This document shows, piece by piece, positions 35,024 through 47,100 of a stretch of 64,000 nt of DNA. The notes beneath the pieces are model-generated. The model was given only the letters and a program-made list of their open reading frames with translations. It did no database searches and was not told the DNA's origin. Each line of letters begins with the position of its first letter. The stretch's first letter is position 1. Origin of the DNA: Avena insularis. Its lineage: Eukaryota; Streptophyta; Magnoliopsida; Poales; Poaceae. The stretch lies in NCBI GenBank assembly GCA_023614405.1, contig CM042697.1, positions 157,146,149 to 157,210,148 of the forward strand. The letters run 5' to 3'. A program made the position numbers and the translations under genes.

Positions 35024-37176
35024 GCTTATTGCTTGTCCTCAAGCAATTCAGTTGAAAACTGAGTGCGATAAAAGAACTTTCACGAACACATTTGCTTCAT
35101 ATGATATATATATTCTCAGCACAGGAGTAGATACTTAGACAATTCATAATAAGGAGTATGCAACTAAGTCTACTCAATAGTCATTGCAAGCTATGAAGAG
35201 ATTCCAACTCAGTAATAATAGGTATCATGAAACATAAACATAAGCAACATTGCAATGCTCATAAGAAGGTATGATAGAGTGGTATCTCGATTGCCTTTGT
35301 TTGTAGAGCACAACATAAATGCCAAGGCACCTCTGAAGTTCAAGTGAAGACTAGAAGTAAAGATATCAGAGATACAAGCATCAAAGTCATGAAATAATTA
35401 ACCAAGTTTTGACACAAGCACATTACACTAAGAATGACAACTATGCTCTCAAGAAGGTGCTCATTGGGTAAGTGGTGTCTCAACAAGGAAGTGAAAAAGG
35501 TTTTGAAAAGTTTGAAAGGCTTCCAAATGCTCAAAGTACGGTACACATTAGCTTTGAGGTCTCATTGCCCCTATCATAGGCATCTTTAGATGGTTAAGGT
35601 GAAAGTGAGGTCCAGTATGAGTTATATGCTTGACAGACCATAAACTGGAAATATCATGTCCCTTGAGTACAAGGGCCACTCCTCATTCTACTGAACTTTA
35701 GTTACCGGTAAGTTCTTTTCATTGTAAATACATGCGTATCATAGAGAACCGCCAACGGGGTACCCCTTGCACATGATACATGAACTATCCCATAATCAAA
35801 ATGACAAGGCAAGCAGACAATGAGCATCTCAGCAATCTTCTTATTTGCCATGCGAAAATGGTGCTTTTTTATCTCTTTCCTCTTTTCAATATGTGTCTCT
35901 TTTTTTATAAGAAGAAAGCTTCGTAGATTGCTCATTATGATTATGCTTCAAGTTTCCACCATGATTAGGCATGGCTTAGGCTAGCGGCCCAGGTGTTTCT
36001 CTAACACATATACATAACTCCATGGACTTACAAGCTCCCCTTTTATTTCACACCGACGACATCCGCAAACAAAAGAGCATGATATCAAGTGGGTATAATA
36101 TTACAGGTGTTGAAAGCGTTCCCCATGACATCACGATTCTGCTAACTCCCAGCCTATAATTTGCATATAACTTTCATGGACAGTCAGAATGGTTCAGGTT
36201 TATTAGGTGCAAGAAATAAAGTGTGCCATCAAGTTCGTGAGAGCTTTACTAACTAACTTTCTCATAACAAGCAAACATTTTATTTGTAAGAAAACAAGGC
36301 ATAATGAATATGCACGGAAATAGCAAATAATGCTAGTAGGTAGGTATGGTGGACACTGTTGGCAATATTGGTTTTGGGGAGTTGGATGCACAAGTAGATC
36401 TCATACTCAGTGCAAGTGAAGGATAGCAATAGAGAGGGAGCGACAAACGAGAGAGCAATAACTGTCATAATCATGCTTGCAACAAAACAAGACTAATTAT
36501 GGCATGAAAGTGATACAAGAACTCTGAGTCAAAATAAATCATCGAGGCTTATTGTCTATTGTCCAGTCATATGCATGCATGAGCATGTGCCAATTCGATT
36601 CACATGAAACATTAAGAGGAGGATACCACAATAACTTACCAAGTTATGAATAGAACAATGCAAGCAAACATTCATATGATATGCTACAAACTATTAGCAA
36701 GCTGGTGGTAATCATAAGAAAGCGAGAATTACTAAGCATCCATAAATAACATACACCTTACATGAATAGACTAAGCACGCCCACAATGATGAGTATATGT
36801 ACAAAAATGAAAACAAATAGAGTTCGTTACCAGCCTCTTACCACAAATCAAGTTGTCTTAATCTTCATTATTGTCCTTCACTTGTGTGGCTTGAATAATA
36901 ACATGAAACTAAACTCTAGTGAGGACTGCTGAACCCTGCAAAGAACTTCAAAAAACCAAAGAAGAACAACAAATATTTTTGGTGTTTTCGATTTTTTAAT
37001 GCAAGCACACAAAGCAAAAACAAACAAAGCAAAATCTTTTTGTATTTTTTTAAGGCAAACCAAAGATAAAAAGAAAAGAAACAAACCAAGATAAACAAAA
37101 ACCAAAAATAAAGCGAAATATGGATATACAAAGAACCGATGAAACATGATATATATATGAATGTGATGTCGGTGTA
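35024..37176 (-). other. ATH-2 3' noncoding region
   Basis: About 2.15 kb between the LTR-proximal purine tract and an internal one. Short hydrophobic ORFs occur but are not kept in ATH-1. The A-rich degenerate repeat at 36950-37130 parallels 33300-33500 of ATH-1. No function seen. Confidence 0.7.
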
Positions 37177-37194
37177 CCTCCCCCCAAGCTTAGG
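37177..37194 (-). promoter_or_regulatory. Second, internal polypurine-like tract of ATH-2
   Basis: CCTAAGCTTGGGGGGAGG on the coding strand, just after the stop of the 3' ORF and about 2.17 kb upstream of the LTR. It is a better purine tract than the LTR-proximal one of this element. Confidence 0.6.
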
Positions 37195-37213
37195 ATTTTG
37201 TCCTAAGTGGGGC

Positions 37214-38345
37214 TCAATAGCGCGGGTAGTAACCCCAAGCTGGTGGGTCATCGTAGGAATGATCATAATCAGGACCTCGCGATGAAAAAGAAGACGCGCT
37301 CCAATCATAGGAGGGCTGCTGGTATGAAGACTCCCCCATGTTAGAGGGCTGAACTGAATCATCTTCGGCATCCTCTCCAACATTCTCCTCTTGCTGGGAG
37401 AGCTCCGCCACGTATGTGTCAAACTCTTCCTCCGTGAGCGACCATCCTTGCCTATTATCAAAATTAAACAAAGAAGGTGCAAGCAAATAGACTACTTTCT
37501 TAGTCCTACCCCCTCTCCAACCACGCTTGACAAAGGATATCTCATACGGTAAATCTCTCACAGAAGCCCAAGAAGAAACAAAATTATGCTGAACCATGGA
37601 ATTGAGATCAAGTCTCTCTATGGGGAACCGATTGTCTAAATGGTGGGGCTCTAAACCGTGGAAGGCTAGCAACCTAGAGGCAATGAGACCTCCATGGACT
37701 CCACCCTTCTCGCGGTTAGTGGTGAGACGGTAAGCTATCAGAGCACCTAGGTTATAAGATCTATCCCTACTCAATGCAGCTGAGATAAAAGCTAGATCAA
37801 AAGAAGATAACTTTCTAGCAGTCTTTGTAGCAAGAACACACTTGGTAATGAAATATGCAAAATATCTAATGGATGGGAACTAAATGTTCCGAATTTTACC
37901 ACTTTCCTTTGATAAGTTGCACCCTTGGCAAATTTCAGCATATAAATCCATAAGTGGCTTAGGCCTCTCCCTGATCTTCTCACAAGATCCCTAATGTGGC
38001 ACTCTAATAGCTGCACAAAAATTAGCAAAAGGCAAGTCGACAGCTATATTTTAGATTTTATAATGGACCATGGGGTTAGACGAGGACCAAATAAATCGGA
38101 AGTCCTACACCATAGCCATGGTTAGCTTAACATATTGATATGTTTCCTCTTCAACAAAGTGTTCCAACCCTACATTAGTAATCATAGTTTGGAAATCCTG
38201 GAAGATCCCCGCGGCTCTCATAAATTCAGGGCATGGACAAATGGAAGGGAAAACTTCTTCCTCACGATGGAATTTCATTGGCTCAGGTACCATCAAATCA
38301 TGTTGATGCAATGGGTATGCACTCATATTCTTTTTTGAAATTTTT
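37214..38345 (-). pseudogene. Athila-type 3' ORF (plant transposon protein-like), ATH-2
   Basis: A long degenerate reading frame in the place of the env-like or ORF-1-type gene of Athila elements. The probable ATG is at 38326. Stops or frameshifts lie near 38105, 38030 and 37790; the last 186 codons (37774 to 37214) are open. The middle has the pattern of the plant ATHILA ORF-1 / putative plant transposon protein families: an IRYFAYFI-like block, then YNLGALIAYRL and GGLIASRLLA. The C-terminus is acidic then S/Y-rich. No signal peptide or clear membrane anchor is visible, so envelope function is unsupported. The homologue in ATH-1 is strongly divergent although gag and PR are near-identical. 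Confidence 0.7.
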
Positions 38346-39153
38346 AGACAAACATCAAACCAAGTAATTTCCAAGTTAATAAATGATGAGGAACTACTAT
38401 AGGAACTTGCTAGAGGGCTAAAAATGCATCAAAATGAAATTTCTAAGAATATAACAAGCATGCAAGCTCACACAACCTGTCACCTACAACAGCAAAATAC
38501 TCAAGGTACAATCTACCAATCAGAAATCTAATTGGACAAGCGAAGGAGGCACGTACCAAGGAGTAAACCCTCCAAAAATTAGCAGCAAAGATGGGCTGAG
38601 CAAGGAGATCGAAAATCAGGAACAAGAATAGCAGGAACTCGAGCTTGAGAAATTTTTCCAGTGTTTTTGGGAGAGCGAAAGAAGTGGATGGAAGGAGACA
38701 ACTTGGAGGGCCACAGGTGGGCCCCACCCAGGCCAGGCGCGCCTTGGTGCTGGCCGCGCCACCAGGGGGTGTGCTGGCCTGGTGGGTCCCCCTGGGCCAC
38801 TCTAGGTGTCCCTCTGCCCCTTTCTTCGAGGAAAATTTAATATGAATTTTCTAGGATTTTTCAGGAAACTTTATTTGATTTTCTCGCAGAAAAAGATTTT
38901 TTAGAAGAAGCAAAAGAAAACAAGAACCAAAAATACAAAAGTTCTAAGACACTCTAACAAGCAAAAAACTAGCAAAATTAAAGCTAACAAGAGAAAAAGC
39001 AAAGACTAGGAAGGAGCAAAAATAAAAGTGAGCAAGTATAACCACTGTGAAAGCATTGTTTTGTTCATTAAAATCCCTTTGTTAACAAGGTTGATCAAGT
39101 CTTGTTACCAAATCAATCTTATATGAAGAAAAACATTGCATTCCACAAAGTGA
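38346..39153 (-). other. GC-rich noncoding block in place of pol, ATH-2
   Basis: Between the protease stop and the 3' ORF, where RT, RNase H and integrase (about 2.5-3 kb) would be expected, there are only 0.8 kb. The block has a GC-rich palindromic stretch (38690-38820, several GGCCAGG/CCTGGCC words) and, downstream on the coding strand, donor-like GTACGTG (near 38558) and acceptor-like GTTGTAG (near 38482). ATH-1 has the same block at 47706-48570. It could be an internal promoter and leader for the 3' ORF. Confidence 0.5.
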
Positions 39154-40563
39154 TCATGTTACCTCAAACTTGATAGCAATAGTCCCAATCATAATAGTTT
39201 CAAAACTTCCTTGTGGAATGGGACAATATATTTCTCCAACTTTGATGCCCTCAATATTTTCAATGGAATTCAGGCAATAGCTCTTATCAATCTTCTTGGG
39301 TAAATAGACAATATGCTCTTTGTCATTAATATTAAAATTTACTTTTCCTTGATTACATTTGATGACAGCACCTGTAGTATTAAGAAAAGGTCTCCCAAGA
39401 ATAATGGAAATATTATCATCTTCAGGCATCTCAAGCACAACAAAATCAGTTAAAACCAAGCAATTATGAGCTACTTGAACATGAACATCCTCACATATAG
39501 CAACAAGAATAGTAGTAGACTTATCAGCCATTTGCAAAGATATATCTGTTGGTATCAACTTTTCTAGATGAAGTATCTTGTATAGAGAAAAAGGCATAAC
39601 ACTAACTCCAACTCCCAAATCACACAAAGCAGTTCGAACATAATTATTCTTAATAGAGCAAGGAATAGTTGGTATACCTGTATCACCAAGTTTCTTTGGA
39701 ACCTTACCATTGAAGGAATAATTAGAAAGCAAAGTAGAAATTTACTCATTAGGAATCTTCCTTTTATTAGAGACAATATCCTTCATATACTTTGAATAAG
39801 GAGGCAACTTAATAACATCAGTCAAATGAATTTGCAAAATTAAAGGTTTCATCCACTCACAAAACTTGCTATAGTGTTCTTCCTCTTTTGACTTGTGTTT
39901 CTTATTGGGAAAAGGCATAGGTATCTGCACCCAAGGTTCTCTTTCACTAGCATGTTTTTAGCTATAAAATCTTCCTTAGTGTACCTAGTATTCTTAGTGT
40001 GCTTCTCAGGTTCTTCCTCAACTTCTTGTTTATCAGGAGCATCATTTTTATCATTACCACTCTCAGTTTTAGCATCAGAGACAGATATACTATTAGGGTC
40101 TACAGCAGGTTTAGGTGGTTCCTCCACTATTTTATGTTGCTTTTTCTTTCTCTTATGAGTACTACCACTACTTTCACCTTGTTAAGAATCCTGCTCAATT
40201 CTTTTAGGGTGTCCTTCAGGATATAAAGGATCTTGAGTGGCAGCACGACTCCTAGTTCTAATTCCATAAGCATGTTTATCTCCCGAGGCATTAACTAGCA
40301 TATCTTTTTGTACCTTAGCAAGTTGATCAATTTGAGTTTGAACCATTTGAAAGTGTTTACAAAGCATTTTAACATCATTAGCAGTTCTTTCCACAATATC
40401 TTTCAACTCATTAATAGCTCTAGAGTTTTCCAATAAATGATTCTGAACTTGTTTTTTAAAATTACCTTGTTTAATAATAAAAATGTCAAGTTCCTCTAAG
40501 CATTGATCAGGAGGCTTACCATAAGGAATATCACCTTCATCAAAGTGTTGGAGAAAGTGTACC
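39154..40563 (-). pseudogene. gag C-terminal part and protease, ATH-2
   Basis: Reading down the minus strand: a coiled-coil-like stretch (SRAINELKDIVERTANDVK, near 40430-40370), a lysine/glutamate-rich linker, then the Athila protease. The protease active site reads DLGVGVSVMP (near 39610), with Val where ATH-1 has Ala, and the second conserved block IILGRPFL is at about 39400. It ends at TGA 39154-39156. Frameshifts near 40180, 39930 and 39740 break the chain. In both ATH copies the frame ends at the same place after protease, so loss of pol is a family trait. Confidence 0.88.
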
Positions 40564-41763
40564 TCAATAGTGGATGAGTGGGGAATTGGCTTCTTTCATC
40601 ACTTCATCATTTAATGCAATCATTCTCCTCTTCTTTGGTGTTGGTGTTGGAACTGGTTTAGGCACAACTGGTTCAGGAGTAATGGCTTTAGGTGTATTTA
40701 GCTTAGTTGAAGTCCAATCATCATAATTCTTGCTTATTTTAGCCATTAATTCTTCCGCATCTGTAGGAGTTATTTTCCTGAAAACACAATCAGCAAAACT
40801 ATCTAGGTATGCCCTAGAATCATCAGTTGTCCCATTATAATAAATATCAAGAAGCTCATTTTTAGGCAATGGACATCCATGATGTGCATGAATCAAGGCA
40901 CAAAACCTTCTCCACGACTTAGGAAATTTCTCTTCTTCTCCCTGTTTAAAATAAAAAAGTTTCTTCAAAGCAGCATGTCTAGCACTAGGAGGAAAATATT
41001 TCTGGAAGAAAGAAGAAATCAAACAATCAGGGCTATCAATGGATCCAAGAGGTAATGTTTTAAACCAAGCTTTAGCTTCTCCTTTTATTGAAAAAGGGAA
41101 GATCTTAGTAACAAAGTACTTGCGCATCTTAAAATCATCGGAGAATAAGGCACTCATAGTGGAAAGCTCATTCATATGTGCCACAACACTCTCATTTTCA
41201 ATCCCACAAAAAGGTTTTTTCTCAACAATGTCTATATAGGATAAATCAAGAGGCAAATCATAATATTCATCTTTAATATCTATGGGAGAAGTAGCGAACT
41301 TAGCATCAGAAGACGGTTTAGGAATAATGGTACGTCTCTAAAGGAGACTCCTAATAGCACTAGCACCATGTATGTTTTGGTACTCTTCAATAAATTCATC
41401 AGTCATTTCAATGTAACCATCACTAATATCATATATCTCTCTAGACCCAGGTGAGCTAACATGTGTAATAGTATCTTCACTAGTAGTTTTAGTGTTTCCC
41501 AAAATAGTTCTAGCAATACTAGCATCTAGGAAAGGACCTAATGAACCACTCGCATCAAGCATAGTAGAAGTAACATCATGAGTATCAGAAGCAATTTCAG
41601 ATTCAGCAGTAGTAGCAGTGTGTGTAGCATGTGTATGTGGTGGTGGTGTAACAAGCTTACTTATAATAGACGGTGAATCAATAGCAGCAGAGGTGTTTAG
41701 AACTGTACCTCTTCTTGTCGTGGATGGTAAAATAGGAAACTTTCCATCACGAGACTTCCCCAT
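40564..41763 (-). pseudogene. gag: gag capsid region, ATH-2
   Basis: Retrotransposon capsid protein. The likely start is ATG 41763-41761 (MGKSRDGKF), shared with ATH-1. The capsid block has KAWFKTLPLGSI and FFQKYFPPSARHAALK, hallmarks of Athila gag. One in-frame TAG at 41338-41340 (GAG in ATH-1) cuts an otherwise open frame. At the C-terminal end a 75-bp deletion relative to ATH-1 (near 40595, at a CTT microhomology) is in phase by itself, but the frame still ends at 40564 because of further change. No zinc knuckle is seen, usual for this lineage. Confidence 0.9.
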
Positions 41764-41823
41764 GATGAAAGGAATAGCATTGAACAATAATAGATCTAAG
41801 TGAACTTACAAATAAATCTATGC

Positions 41824-41841
41824 TCCCCGGCAACGACGCCA
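41824..41841 (-). promoter_or_regulatory. Primer-binding site of ATH-2 (tRNA-Asp)
   Basis: The coding strand reads TGGCGTCGTTGCCGGGGA, complementary to the 3' end of plant tRNA-Asp with one mismatch, 11 bp inside the 5' LTR. Confidence 0.88.
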
Positions 41842-41852
41842 GAAAATAGTCT

Positions 41853-43235
41853 TGATGACCCACAAGTTTAGGGGATCGCAACAGTCTTTGCGGGTAGTAT
41901 TACCCAATTTATTGATTCGACACAAGGGGAGCAAAAGAATACTTATAAGCCTTAACAACTGAGTTGTCAATTCAGCTACACCTGGAAATAGTCTTGCTCA
42001 CATTAGTTTATCAGTAGCAATAGTCTTGTAGTAGCAATAGCAAAGTAAGAGTAGCAGTAAAACAAGAGAAATAATAAAAGTAGTAGCAAACAGTAGGATA
42101 TGAGTGCAGCAGGCATAGGGATGGATGGGCATTGCATGGAAAAGTCTAAACATGTAATTTCAAGGTTTAGGGCAATTGCAGATAAATAAGATAAAGCATC
42201 CAAGTACTAAACAATCATAGGCACGTGCTCCATATATAGTCATGCGTGCTCGCAATAAGAACTTGCACAACATCATTTGTCCTAGCAGCCCGTTGTAGCC
42301 GGGCCTCAAGGGAACTACTGGCAATTAAGGCGCTCTTTTTAATAGAGCACCGAAGCAAAGCATTAACACTCCATGAACACATGTGATCCTCACATCATAG
42401 CCATCCCCTTCGGCTGTCCCAATTTCTGTCACTTTGGGGCCTTTGGATCCGGACAGTGATATGTGTACACAACTTGCAGATAAGATCACAAACAATACTA
42501 TCATCATGAATCAATAATAAGTTCAGATCTATGATCATGGCACTCAGGCCCTAGTGACAAGCATTAAGCACAACAAGTTGCAACAAAGTCAAATAACACG
42601 AATAGAGATACTAGGAACCATGCCCTAACAATCTTATTCAATTACATGATAGAACTCATCCAATCTCTACCATCCCCATAGCCTACAACGGGGGATTACT
42701 CACTCATGGATGATGGAAACATGGATGGTTGATGGAGAGGCGTCGGTGATGATGATGGCGATGATCCTCTCCAAATTCTCCGTCCCGACAGGGTGCCAGA
42801 ACGGAGTTTCTCGTTCCGAATCACGGTTTCTGGTGGTGGCGGTGTAGCGGAACTCTTTCTAGAAAAACGTCGAATCCCTCTGAGTTTATAGGTTAGAAGG
42901 AATCTTATAGGCAAAGAGGGAGGCCGAGGGGGTGCCTGAGGTGGCCACACCCCCTCCAGGCGCGGCCAGGTATGGCCCGTGCTGCAGGGGGTGTGGGCCC
43001 CTCAGACCTCCACTCCTTCTCATGTTTTGGCTCCGTGAGTCTTCTGGTGAAATAGGATTTTTGGCATATTTTCCAGGATTTTTCTTGATAGTTGATTTTC
43101 TGCACAAAACTAGACACCAAGGTAATTTTGCTGAAAACAGTGTCAGTCCGTGTTAGTTGTATCCAAATCACACAAGTTTAGAGGAGAAACAATAGCAAAA
43201 GTGTTTGGGAAAGTAGATACGTTTTGGATGTATCA
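41853..43235 (-). repeat. 5' LTR of ATH-2 (1383 bp)
   Basis: TGATGACC to TGTATCA on the plus strand, followed by the ACCTC duplication. TATAAG box on the coding strand at 42904-42909. The 60-codon leader ORF is at 42507 to 42325 (minus). Confidence 0.94.
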
Positions 43236-43240
43236 ACCTC

Positions 43241-44187
43241 CATAATGCCACGAAGAGGCCCCTTCGTCGTGGTACGTGCTTGAGGAAGCCACCGTGTAAT
43301 GCACATAGTGGTCATAACAGGGAGCGTCCCCCTGGTAGTGTCCGTGGAAACCACGAATGCGCAGCTGCTCTTCCATCTTCTCCTTGGAGTGTCACCAAGG
43401 TCCTTGGCAAATACTGAACAAAGTGGTTTGTGGCAAAGGAGTTTCCCTTTCTTCCCCGTTAGTAAACATCATCCTGTAAACCAAACTCTCAATGGTAGAG
43501 CCAGCAGTGACAAAGTGATGCGCTTTTATGGCAAAAAGATCAAGCCTCTGAGGAGCCAAAATTGTATCATTTGGATCAATAGAAAGTTCTAAAGAAGCAA
43601 CTACACGTGCAACAATAATACCCCCATAAATGGGTCTTCTAGCAGCTAAGCGACGAGCAATGAGAGAACCAAGATTATACCTGGTTTCATTGTTGAGTGT
43701 AGTAGCTAGAAAGGCCAAATGATAGTTGGAAATATTACTAGTGTTCTCCCTACAAGAATACTAGTGGCAAGATAATAAACAAAATATCTGATAGCTGGGA
43801 GTTGAATATTTCTTAACTTTCCGCACTGGGCTCTGCGGTCATCATCATTAGTTACGCCGCGGTAGATCTCCAACAAATCAGCGGGTTGAGCTGGAATCTT
43901 CTTCATCGTCCCAGCCGTGCCAATACCCAAAATTTCGCAAAATTTCTTCAATGTCATGGAGATAGGCCTATCATAGATTTTGAATGACACCTCTGACCCG
44001 AAAGGATTATTAGTAAAAGAGAAACTCTCCACAAAATTTTTGGTGAGCATAACATATTGCTCACTCTCATCCTACATATAACTATTTATACCAACCCTCC
44101 GAACCAAAGTTTGGAAATCATTGAGAATCTCTTCAGCCTGCCAAAAAGGTAAAACAAGGGAAGGTAGAAGGGTGCGCATCCCCCTCA
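43241..44187 (-). pseudogene. Athila-type 3' ORF of ATH-1, C-terminal part
   Basis: Continuation of ATH-1 right of ATH-2. Minus-strand frames 44050-43706 and 43718-43392 encode an IRYFVYYLATSI block, then RYNLGSLIARRLAARR and GGIIVARVVASLEL, matching the pattern in ATH-2 but at roughly a third of positions by eye. Lesions include a stop near 44051 and a frameshift near 43710. The 5' end of the ORF lies beyond the GYP-A solo LTR (47573-47701), and the 3' end meets ATH-2 at the ACCTC duplication. Confidence 0.7.
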
Positions 44188-44192
44188 TCTCC

Positions 44193-47100
44193 TGTAACAT
44201 CCCAAAAATACTAAACTTGGATCATCAAACTCTAATCATCAAAATTAGGGTTAACAAAAACTTTTATAAATAAAATTATGAAAGCATTCATATGTGTGTG
44301 TATTGAAAATTGGATTCTTTTGAATTGCCATGATTATGTGTTTCTTTGCTTGTAAAATGTTTCTTAGGTGAAATAAACACCATCTAAACGTTTCCCACAC
44401 TTTTCCCAAAGACAAGTAAAACAAAACAAATAAAATAAAGGAATGGTCATTTTGAACAATTTAACTCCCATGCATACACGATCGCCACCGACCCAGGAGA
44501 CCGCCAGACATCCCCGTTCGCCGCCCCATGCCGCACAGCCACCGCTCGCCATCGAAGACGCCGCCTCTGCCGCGCAGAGCATCGCGTGTTCCAGACCAAC
44601 CCGCACCACCCCACGTCTCGCCACCGTATCGTTGAGCATCACCAGGGAACACCGCACCGTCCCCTACCTTCGCCCATGCCAATAGCCGTCTGTACCATCG
44701 CCCTCGACGATCTCACCATGTGCCCCGTCGGTCCCCTCGCTCGACTATAAATAGAGGCCACCCCCAGCCGAATTGAGCACACCATTCTACTCCCCTCTCA
44801 TCACTGATCGTGCCACACCGTTCCCGGATCAAGGCGAGCAGCGCATCGCCGGAATTTCACCGGAGCCCGCCGCCTTTGGAGAAGAAGGGAGCCAGCGATT
44901 GGAGCCGCCCCAGGAGGAGCCACCGGTACCAGGAGATTCGCCGTCGTCGACTTCGTCGTTCGCCCGCCTCGCCGACCCTCGCCTGCACCCCGGTGAGCCC
45001 CCAGCAAGCCCGACTAGCCGCGCTAGGTTTCTGTCTCGTTGGCGTTGCTCAACGTCGACAATGACTCCTAGTCGTTGGATTAGAACCAGATCGAACGCAC
45101 CACATTGCCCCGTACCTCTTCGCACCCCCTGTCTCACTGACGACTGGGATCAACCACTTAAACAGCCCGCGGAAGCGCTACCCTTAGCAGGCCGACCCGT
45201 TAACCTTTCCCGCGCAGCCCAGTTATTTGAATTAAACTTTTTCCATTTTATTTCAAACACACTTCTGTACCCAATTTCAAAAATTAACCTAGATCGATCC
45301 AGTGCACCAAATTGCATGAAACCAATTTTGTTAGAAAGGACTAGGAATTTTGAATCCAAGCCCGTTGGATTCAAGTCATTTGGATCTATGGATCACCCAT
45401 GGTAAAAATAACAAGGCAGAAGCTTTTATGCATTCAAACATTTTTCAAATTTAAACCATAATAGGTTTTGAGTTGATTCCAACTCTCAAAAATCACATTT
45501 AACCATACCTTTCAGATTATATAAAAATATATAGGTTTACTTACAGAAATAATGTTCAAGCAATAAAAGAATGCCCCATAGGCATTTCTAGCCACTTTAA
45601 TTAATTAAAATAAAAAGGGTAAAACCTTATTAAATTGTGACACCACTTTAAAACACATTCCCATGAACTACAATATGTGGTGATGACATGTGTCAACATG
45701 ATCCCATATTTGGTTTGAAGAATATTAAATCTTAAGTAGTTTTTCAATGAGTAGAAATTACTTTTCTAAAAATAAAAGGAATTAAACCAACCTTTAATCT
45801 TGTAATGTTAGTGATGAAGTTAGATCATCTATAGGACCCTTGTGTGTGATGATTGCAAGTAGTTAAGTATTGTTTGGTGATTGTGTACATCGTATTTATT
45901 TATAGACGCTAGTACCGACCAAGGATACGAGGAGGAAGGAGGATTCTACGAAGAAGAAGCCGAGGAGAACTTCAACCACTGCTCTGCACAAGGCAAGCTT
46001 TACTAACTAGGTGGACCAATGCAAGCTAATACTTGCAATTTAGCAAGCTTATACTGATATTGATGCAAGATAACACTTGCAAGATACCCTACTAATGCAA
46101 GCTAATACTTGCTTGTTACCATGCCAATTATATGCCTTAAGCATATATGATCATCTCCACTTGATAAATCAATCCTAGTTTTACTTGCAAGCTTCTTACT
46201 TTATTTCTTTATCAAAGCTCTTACTTAGAGTTTACTTAAGAGAATGGTAGATACTAGAAAGATATGTGAAGGTTGCATAAAGAGCATAAAATTTGGCCTA
46301 AGCTAGATAATCTTGATGTCATCCTAAGGCATGATATTGAACTTAGTTAAAACTCCACTAGTTTACCACCCATCATTAGTGCTTACCCCCACTGGTAGAT
46401 GCTAGTGCTAAGCATAAAACTTGACCAATTTAGATGGGAATACTTGGTGGAAAAATTGTTATGAAAACTTTGGAATGATGGATCATTCTATTGAAATGTT
46501 TTGGACATGTGTTTCCGAACACCTGATGATTTTGGTGATGAAAATATTGAAGAATGAGCCTTAGCCCTTTATAAAACTAATGGTTGTCTGGATGCGATAC
46601 CATTCCAATTTTATCGTACAACCACAATACCCGAAGATTGGGTAGGGCTTGACCGGAAACTTATATACCTTAGTATTAGTTCCCTCACAGCCTAGGTCTG
46701 AGCTGAGGCTACCTTGTGAAGATTGTCCACCTGTGCGGTACCCAAGATGACAGTTGGTCATGGTTGGGAGGCCAAACTCATAGGAGAGGTAATTATACTA
46801 GGGCATGTAATTGAAAAGTTATGATTGATTATCCGCATACTGAGTATGGTGAATTCAGGATTTGTTCCTGACGGATGTATCGAATGTTGTGGTGAAAGTC
46901 TACAGTCTCTACAGAGTGTCAAACTATTCGAATAGCCGCGTCCGTGGTTATGGACAGTTGGAGTGGCCATACTGTTCCCTCGTCAGATGTTTTCAAAAGA
47001 CTTGTGAAATAAACTGAGACTTTGACTTGACCAGAACAGGGTTGTGGCATGAGATACAAGTTCCCACCAAGGTGCTATAAAACTTCAACTAGCATTCGTT

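Larger units (their letters stand above)
33625..43235 (-). mobile_element. ATH-2, complete Athila-lineage element lacking pol
   Basis: A 9611 bp element with both LTRs (33625-35007 and 41853-43235, 1383 bp each), flanked by a perfect ACCTC duplication (33620-33624 and 43236-43240). It is inserted in ATH-1 at the end of that element's 3' ORF. Orientation is minus, by the Asp-tRNA PBS (41824-41841) and gag direction. Content in coding order: gag, protease, a GC-rich noncoding block where pol would be, a 3' ORF, an internal purine tract, a long 3' region. The two LTRs show roughly two dozen differences in the first 300 bp by eye, so the insertion is not recent. Confidence 0.95.

Noticed and set aside
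37214..37774. Retroviral-type envelope protein in the Athila 3' ORF
   Set aside because: No signal peptide, furin-like site or membrane anchor is visible; the pattern fits plant ATHILA ORF-type proteins instead.
44773..45405. A 210-codon plus-strand frame just after the TATA box of a GYP-A solo LTR
   Set aside because: It opens at TTG rather than ATG, and the same frame has a stop in the LTR at 9662-13729, so it is not conserved; long frames are expected in this GC-rich stretch.
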